10,000 nt of DNA, from positions 15,001-25,000 of the forward strand of contig NW_013652743.1 in NCBI RefSeq assembly GCF_000499385.1. Reading direction: 5' to 3'. Shown piece by piece: positions 1-7,686 of this stretch. This DNA comes from Eimeria necatrix (Eukaryota; Apicomplexa; Conoidasida; Eucoccidiorida; Eimeriidae). The position numbers were made by a program, and so were the translations under genes. The notes under the pieces are model-generated. The model worked only from the letters and a program-made list of their open reading frames with translations, was not told where the DNA came from and did no database searches. The number at the start of each line of letters is the position of its first letter. Position 1 is the first letter of the stretch.

Positions 1-2
1 AG

Positions 3-50
3 CAGCTGCAGCAGAAGCAGCAACAGCTGCTGCGGCTGCTTAGGATAGTG
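3..50 (+). CDS. possible 3' end of an upstream exon of the same gene
   Basis: This frame reads QLQQKQQQLLRLLRIV without a stop and is Gln/Leu-rich like the exon that follows. A GT at 51-52 (GTG|GTGTCT) would end it in phase 0. The acceptor GCTGCTGCAG at 224 opens the next exon in phase 0, so the two fit. GT at 48 fits equally well. Against it, both splice sites lie in low-complexity CAG/CTG sequence, and an ATG at 237 could be the true start of the gene. Confidence 0.3.
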
Positions 51-125
51 GTGTCTGCGGGCTGCTCAGGAGCACAGACACCGCAGATTGAGCCGCTGCA
101 GCAGAATTCCACATGCATAGCAGCA

Positions 126-158
<33 letters not shown>

Positions 159-224
159 TGAGTTTTCCACCCAGCAGCAGGTCCTGCAGCAAGAGCACAG
201 CAGCAGCAGCAGCTGCTGCTGCAG
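51..224 (+). other. candidate intron or 5' leader
   Basis: This is non-coding sequence between the edge exon and the first large exon. It has a CAG run at about 121-158, a stop at 159-161 in the frame of the neighbouring exons, and ends in GCTGCTGCAG, the same type of acceptor used later at 6784 and 7591. If the gene starts at ATG 237, this is promoter or 5' leader instead. Confidence 0.3.
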
Positions 225-789
225 TTGAAGCAGAAGATGTTTCTTTCTGCGCTGCTTGAGGGGCGCAGCCCCGCGGGCCAGCACAAGCAGCAGCTGCAGC
301 AGCAGCTGCAGCAGCAGCTGCAGCATGGCCGCCAGCAGCAGCAGCAGCAGCAGCAGCGGCGACAGCAGAGATGGAAGCCAGACATGCTGAGCCGTTGGCA
401 GTCTGTTGATTCTGCGTTGCTTCGCCCTGCCGCTGCTGCTGCTGCTGCTGCTGCTGCTGCAGCGGGGCCAGCAGCAGCTGCTGCAGCTCATGCTGCAGCA
501 GCAGCAAACCAGTGGGGCCTGGACCAAGGCGTTGGTGCTGCTGTCAAGCAGCATTTGGAGCAGCAGCTGCAGCAGCGCCCCTCTTGGGAAGCAGTGCAGC
601 AGCAAGTCTGCTGCGCCTCGGGGGCCGCTGCAGCAGCAGCAGCAGCAGGTGCTGCTGCTGCTGCTGCTGTGTGTAGCGCTAAGCTGCAGCAGCAGCAGCA
701 GCTAGAAGCCCTCCTGTGCATGATAGAACAGCTTCCAGAAGCAGAAGCAGACGCAGCACGGGAGATGCTGCTGCTGCCGCCCGAGTGCC

Positions 790-825
<36 letters not shown>

Positions 826-1059
826 AACTGACGCACGGGTGCAGCGAGCTGCAGCGGCAGCAGCAGATATCTCAAGAGGCTCTGAATCTGCTGCAGAATC
901 TGACTGTAGGCCAGCAGCAGCAGCAGCAGCAAGAGCAGCAGCAGCAGCAGCAGTCCGTGTCCGAGCTGCTGCAGCAGCTGCAGCAGCAGAAGCAGCAGGT
1001 GCAGGAGCAGCTGCAGCAGCTGCTGCTCGACGACTGCAGCAGCAGCATGAACAACGAAG

Positions 1060-1090
<31 letters not shown>

Positions 1091-1307
1091 AGAAGAAGTA
1101 GAAGAGGCAGCAGAGTGCATGCAGCAGCTGGGGTTTCTCGTGGGGGAGCTGCAGCAGCTGCAGCAGCAGTGTGCTGCACCACAGCAGGAACAGCAGCAGC
1201 AGCAAGGCGACTTGCTGCTGCTGCAGCAGCTACATGCTGCTGCTGATGAGGCACTGCTGCAGCGGAGAAAAGCTCTTTTCCTTGAGCAGCTATCAGTGGC
1301 ACTTCAG
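225..1307 (+). CDS. first large exon: Gln-rich, coiled-coil-like N-terminal half of the RINT1/TIP20-like protein
   Basis: The frame is open through to a donor at CTTCAG|GTTAGC. If translation starts here, the first ATG is 237 (MFLSALLEGRSPAG); otherwise an acceptor at 224 joins it to an upstream exon. Poly-Gln, poly-Ala and poly-Ser runs are separated by ordinary sequence such as RWKPDMLSRWQSVDSALL, EALLCMIEQLPEAEADAARE and SQEALNLLQNLTVG. The 3' third (960-1300) has heptad-like Leu/Gln spacing (SVSELLQQLQQQKQQVQEQL, then EECMQQLGFLVGELQQL-type sequence), consistent with the N-terminal coiled coil known in Tip20/RINT1 proteins that pairs with the Dsl1/ZW10 partner. Past 1307 this frame turns into long Cys, Ala and Leu runs, which is why I end the exon there. 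Strong as a coding exon, weaker for exact start and function. Confidence 0.72.
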
Positions 1308-1835
1308 GTTAGCTGCAGCAGCTGCTGCTGCAGCTGCTGCTGCTGCTACTGCTGCTGTTGCTGTTGCTGGGTTGCATTTGCTGCTGCTACTGCTGCTGCT
1401 GCTGCTGCTGCTTTTTTGCTGCTGCTGTTGTGTATTGTGCTGCTGCGTGCGCTGCTGCTGGTGTTGGTTTTGCTGCTGCTGCTGCGCTGCTGTTATCCTT
1501 TTGCTGCTGCTGTTGCTGCTGCTGCTGCTCTCGTGCGTGCCTTTACAGCTCACCGAAAAAGCAGCAGTCTTGCTGCAGTCATGCGAAGATGCAGCAGCAG
1601 CAGCTGCTGCTGCTGCTGCTGCTGCAGAAGGTTCTGGTGGCCTGGAGGGCTTCAGCAGCCAGCAGGCTGCGTTGCTGCTGCTGCTGCAGCAGCTAGGGAA
1701 AATCCTTGCTGCTGCTGTGGTGCCCTTCCGCAGCAGCAGCTTCCTGTCTCGGCGGCTGCTGCTGCTGCTGCCGCGCTGCAGGCGGCTGCTGCTGCAGTCC
1801 GCCAGCAGCGCTCTGCAGTTCTGCCGCTTTGGCAG

Positions 1836-1871
<36 letters not shown>

Positions 1872-2062
1872 TGGCGAGCACGACGCTGCAGAGGACAAAG
1901 ATGCAGCAGCAGCAGAAGGCGCAGCAGCAGCAGCAGCAGCAGCAACGACAGCAGCACCAATCAAGGAAGAAGACATGCAAAAGGCCAAAGAGCAGCTGCT
2001 GCAGGCTCTTGGGGCGTTGCTGCTGCTGCAGCGGCTGCAGCTGCTCTGTGAGACAGTCGAAG

Positions 2063-2094
<32 letters not shown>

Positions 2095-2452
2095 GGGGAC
2101 CCTACGGAGGCAAGTGCCGCAGACAGCTCCCCAGCTGCTGGCTCTTCAGCCGCAGCAGCAGCAGCAGCAGCAGCAGCAGTGCCGCAGTTCACAGCAGCAG
2201 CAGCAGCAGCAGCAGTGGGGGAGCGGGCTGCTGCTGCTGCTTCGCAGCTGCAGCCGCTGCAGCTGTGGGCAGCAGCAGCACTGGCGCAGCCGCTGCTGCT
2301 GACTTTTACTTTTCTTTTTATGAGAGATGGAGAGGCCCCGCTGCAGCGGCTGGACAAGCCCCAGTGGGCTGCTGCTGTGCTGCTGCAGCTGCTGCAGCAG
2401 CTGCAGCAAGCTGCAGCAGAAGGAGGCGTGCTCGACTGGAGCAGCTGGAAAC

Positions 2453-2489
<37 letters not shown>

Positions 2490-2557
2490 GCAAGGCCAAG
2501 GAGAACGCGGCGTGCTGCAGCTGTCCCCGCAGCTGCAGCAGTGGCTCCTTCTTCCCC

Positions 2558-2595
<38 letters not shown>

Positions 2596-2751
2596 GGGGA
2601 GGGTGCAGCTGCAGAAGCTGAGCTGCTGCAGCGCCTTGCTGCTGCAGCAGCAGCAGAGCTAGACCCCACAGTTCTGGTGTCTGTACACCTCGCCAGGGCC
2701 TTCAGGCTCTTCCTGCAGCAGCGGCTGCCCTTCCTGGTCTTCCCGCCGCCC

Positions 2752-2797
<46 letters not shown>

Positions 2798-2957
2798 AGC
2801 CGCACCCGCCGTTCAGCGCAGGCGCTGCACTCGTGCTGCTGCACCTCGAGCAGCTGCTGCTGCTGCATGCAAACTTCAAAGCCATCAGCAGCAAAGCAGC
2901 AGCAGAACTGATGGCAGACGCAGACAGCAACGCCCCAGTCAGGTGTACGTACACCAC

Positions 2958-2993
<36 letters not shown>

Positions 2994-3157
2994 AGAGGGG
3001 GGGGGCGTTTTGTCAGAAGAGGAAGCAGCAGATCTCTGGGAGGAAGACACGTTGCTCAGCAGCAGCAGCAGCAGCAGGAGCAGCAGCAGCGACACAGAAT
3101 CGCTGCAGCCACACGCAGCAGCACGCAGCAGCAGCAGCAGCAATGGAAACGCAACGG

Positions 3158-3194
<37 letters not shown>

Positions 3195-3279
3195 TGTGTC
3201 TGCTGCTGAGCTGCTGCAGTCTGCAGAGCCCCTCTGCCTCCCCTTCGGCCCCTGGGGCAGCCCTGTCACCCCCAGCCAG

Positions 3280-3346
<67 letters not shown>

Positions 3347-5219
3347 GCTGTGTGGGCCTTTTGGACTACTGGATTAGCCTAGATGCTGCTTTTATGCAGA
3401 AAGAGCTGCAGCAGCAAACTGCAGCAGCAGCAGCAATTAAGCCCGTGGAAGCAGCACCGCACTTAAGGTGCTGTTTTCTTATTTTTAATTTGATTTTATT
3501 TATTTATTTAACAAATAAATAAATAAATAAATGAATAAATAAATAAATAAATAAATAAATAAATATATTCATTTATTTATTTATTAATTTCATTATTTAT
3601 TTATTTATTTATAATTGAAATGCTGCGGGTTTCTTCTTTGAAAAAGTGATTTTTAAAATTTGATTTTATTTTTATTTATTTTTATTTCTTTTATTAATAC
3701 CTTTAATTTATTTTTTTAATTTTATTTATTCATTTTGTTTTTACTTTCTTTTTAATTCTTTTTAATCCTTTTTAATTCTTTTAAAAACTTTTTAAATTCT
3801 TTTTTAATCCTTTTAAGTTCTTTTTTAAATCTTTTTGATTCTTCAATTGTTTTAAATTCTTCTTAAATTCTTTCAAGTTTTTTTAAAATTCTTTTTTAAT
3901 TCTTTTTAATTCGTTTACAATTCTTTTTAATTCATTTAAATTTACTTAAATCCATTTTAATTTATTTTAATTCATTTTAATCATTTTTCAATTCTTTTTA
4001 ATTCTTTTAATTCATTTAACTCGTTTTAATTCTTTTTTAATAATTTGAAACTCTTTTTTATTCTTTCAAATTCATTCTGATTCATTTCAACGCCTTTTTA
4101 GTTCTTTTTTGGTTCTTTTTAGTTCATTTTAATTCCTTTTAATTCCTTTTTAATTCTTTTTTAATTATTTTAAATCCTTTTTCATTCTTTTTAATTCTTT
4201 TTTACTCCTTTTTATTCCTTTTTATTCCTTTTTATTCTTTTTTTTCTTTTTTATTCTTTTTTATTCTTTTTTTTCAGCGTTTTAGGTCAAGTTTTGGACT
4301 TTCTTCTTTGCGCAGCTTTTCAGCGCATGTCCGCTTTGAGTGTACAGACAGCTGCGGACCACTACTGCGGTAATTCAATTTAATTCATTTTATTTATTTA
4401 TTTATTTATTAATTTAATTTAATTCAGTTTGTTTTTTATTTATTTATTTATTTTATTAATTCAGTTAGTTTATTATTTAATATAATTAATTTGATTAATT
4501 TAATTAATTTAATTTAATTTTTAATTCGATTTAATTAATTTAATTTAATTAAATCAATTCAATTACTTTAATTAAATTAATTAATTAATTGATCAAATTT
4601 ATTAATTTAATTTAATTTAATTTAATTAATTCAATTAATTTTAATTTGTTAATTTAATTAATTTAATTTAATTTAATTTGATTTAATTTGATTTAATTAA
4701 CTTGATTTAGTTTGATGTCATTTAATTTAATTTAATTTAATTAATTTCATGTAATCAGTTTAGTTTTTCACTTGTTCTTTTTTTACATGTTTGTTTTTCG
4801 TCTTTTTGTTTCCTTTTTTCAGTTTGACTTCTTTATTTATTTACTTTTAAATTTATTTCTAATTTATTTATTTATTTATTTATATTTATTTATTTATTTA
4901 TTTTTCTATTTGTATTTATTTATTTATTTATGTTTTGTGGCTTTTGTCTTTTGGATTTGGTGCTGAGACTCGCGAGTCTCTTTTATTTATTTTTAAATTA
5001 AAAATTTTAAATTAATTAAAATTTTCAATTATTTCAATTAATTTATTTCCCTTTATTTCAGTTTTTAATTTTTAATTCGAGCTGCTGCTGCTGCTGCTGC
5101 TATTGCTGCTGCTGCTGCTGCTGCTGCTATTGCTGCTGCTACTGCTGCCAACTCCTGCCGCTGCTGCTCCTACCGCTGCTGCTGCTACTGCTGCTCCCCC
5201 TCCTACCGCTTCTGCTGCC

Positions 5220-5283
<64 letters not shown>

Positions 5284-5961
5284 AGAAGGCGTGATAGCTC
5301 CGGCTTTGCGTCTTTTTGCAAAAGAGACAAAAAGTCAATTTGGAGTTCTTTTCTCTCCTTTGGAGTGTCTAGACACCTGCGCCTTGCTGCTGGAGTCTCT
5401 TTGCTGCACCCAAACCCTAATGCAGCGGTTCCACTTCGCGCAGAGACTCCCCACAGTAAACCCTAAACCCTAAACCCTAAACCCTAAACCCTAGCGCTAA
5501 GCCCTAGGCTTGGAGCTGCTAAGATTAGACCCTGGCGGCAGGGCCTAGGTCTCAGGGGCTGTCGTTCACGCGCTAGGGTTTAGGGTTTAGGGTTTGGGGT
5601 TTAGGGTTTAGGGTTTAGGGTTTGGGGTTTAGGGTTTAGGGTTGGGGTTTAGGGTTTGTGGTCTCAGCTGTATAGACAGCTCCTGGACTTGGAGCGCCTG
5701 ATGATGCAGCATTTGTGCGAAGAAGTGAAGGAGAAATTGGAGGTAGGGTTTAGGGTTTAGGGTTTAGGGTTTAGGGTTTAGGGTTTACGGTTTAGGGTTT
5801 AGGGTTTAGGGTTTAGGGTTTAGCTGCTTTCCTTGCTGCATTTCGAATTTGTTTATTGTCGCTGCAATCTCAGCATGAATGCATTAATTAATATACTTAT
5901 ATTTATTTATTTGTATTTACTCATTTATTTATTTTTATTTATTTGTACTTATTTTTTATTT

Positions 5962-6002
<41 letters not shown>

Positions 6003-6550
6003 TTTTCTTTTTGTGCTGCAGTGCACCCCTCAGGAGTCCTTCCCCGAATTTATTTCTTCTTTTGCTCGTCAGCAGATAAATAAATAAAATAAATAAAAAT
6101 AAATAAAAATAAATAAATAATTAAATAAATAAAAATAACTAAATAAATAAATAAAAGTAAATAAATAAATGAGAATAAATAAATAAATAATAAATGACTT
6201 GTTGGATTCTGGCTAATGCGTTTTTAATTTTTTGTCTCTTTTAATTTTTTTAATATTTGTAATCTTTTTAATTTTTTATTCTTTTTAATCCTTTTAGTTC
6301 TTTTAAATCTCTTTTTGTCTCTCTTATCTTCTTTTGCTTCTTTTAAAGTTGTCTCTTTGGGTTGGTTTGCTGCTGCTGCTGCTGCAGCAGCAGCAGCAGC
6401 ATTTCGGCGGCCCCGTGCTGCTGCGCTGCAGCAGCAAGTGTACGTACACCTGGAGCAGCAGCTGCGGCGGCAGCTGAAATCTTTTGCTGCTTCTTCTTCG
6501 AAGCAAAAGAGCAGCAATTTAATTCTCCAAAACATTATCTGCCAAAGGCA

Positions 6551-6582
<32 letters not shown>

Positions 6583-6861
6583 CGGCAGCAGCTGCAGCAG
6601 CAGCAGCAGCGGCAGCAGCAGCAGCAGCGGCAGCTTGAGATTCAGTGGCAGTGCAACGCAAGCAGCAGCAGCAGCATCAGACGAAACAGCAGCACAGCCA
6701 ATACAGCAGCAGCAGCAGCAGCAGCATCAGCAGCAGCAGCAGAGTGTACGTGTTGTGCTGCTGCTGTCTCTTTTTGTGCTGCAGCAAAGAGACAGTGCAG
6801 CAGCTAAAGGCTGCGTTTCACTTGCAGACACTTAAAGATGAAATGCCCCTCACATTCGTGA

Positions 6862-6900
<39 letters not shown>

Positions 6901-7398
6901 GATTCTGCTGCTGCCGATACTGCTGCTGCTGGTGACACTGCTGCTGCTGCTTCTGCTGCAGCTAGAGCTACTGCTGCTGCGGCTGCGGGTCGCTGCTGCT
7001 GCTGCTGCGTCTTTTCTAGCTGTCTGCTGCTGCTGCTGTTGCTGCTGCTGCTTTTCAGTCTTTGCTGCAGCTCTTTCCTGAGTCGGGGGAGAAGCTGAAG
7101 CAGCACCTGCTGCTGCTGCAGCAGGTGCAGCAGCAGCTGCAACACCACGTGCAGCAGCAAGGCAATGCTGCTGCTGCTGCTGCTGCTGCATTCAGCAACA
7201 CGCTAAGGTAATGCTCATCTCTGCTGCAGGAGCTGCTGCTGCAGCAGGAGCTGCTGCTGTAGGAGCTGCTACTGCAGCAGCAGCTTCTGCTGCTGCTGCA
7301 GCAGCAGAATGAGCAGCAGCAGCAGCAGGGTATTGTGTGCATTTCTGCCTCAGGTCGGTGCAGCAAGCAGCAGCTGTCTGGAAGCCACGCGCCAGCCT

Positions 7399-7442
<44 letters not shown>

Positions 7443-7653
7443 TAGAGGACCGGGGCGTATCAGAAGCAGTCAAGAAGTTCTGCAATGTGATGCAGGTGAG
7501 AGATCAATAAGGGTTTAGGGTTTAGGGTTTAGGGTTTACTGCCGCTGCTTCAGAAATACTTTCGCTGCTGCTGCTGCTGCTGCTGCTGCAGCTCCCTCTC
7601 CTACCTCCTGCTGACGCTTTGCTGCTCGTCAATTTGCTGCTGGACCCTTCAGT

Positions 7654-7686
<33 letters not shown>

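Larger units (their letters stand above)
5456..5667 (+). other. intron (212 bp) made of opposed telomere-like arrays
   Basis: The donor GTAAACCC is the first telomere-like unit. CCCTAAA units run to 5493, a unique spacer follows, then TTTAGGG units run from 5574 to about 5656, and the acceptor is GTCTCAG at 5667. Positions 5456-5497 and 5570-5611 are complementary, including matching AAACCCTAGCGC and GCGCTAGGGTTT ends, so the transcript could form a stem of about 42 bp with a loop of about 72 nt. Confidence 0.75.

Noticed and set aside
1308..2051. Continuation of the first exon's frame to 2051
   Set aside because: Past 1307 it becomes Cys, Ala and Leu runs, while a GT...AG intron leads to a frame with ordinary sequence.
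1116..2871. TGCATGCA (1116-1123 and 2864-2871) as ApiAP2 regulatory sites
   Set aside because: Both lie inside coding exons next to CTG/CAG runs, where the 8-mer arises easily.
4772..4966. Phe/Leu/Tyr-rich open frame
   Set aside because: It is composed of TTTA repeats inside an intron, with no coding character.
5457..5823. True telomere or chromosome end
   Set aside because: Arrays are short, occur in both orientations and lie between phase-matched exons, with a fourth array 1.7 kb away.
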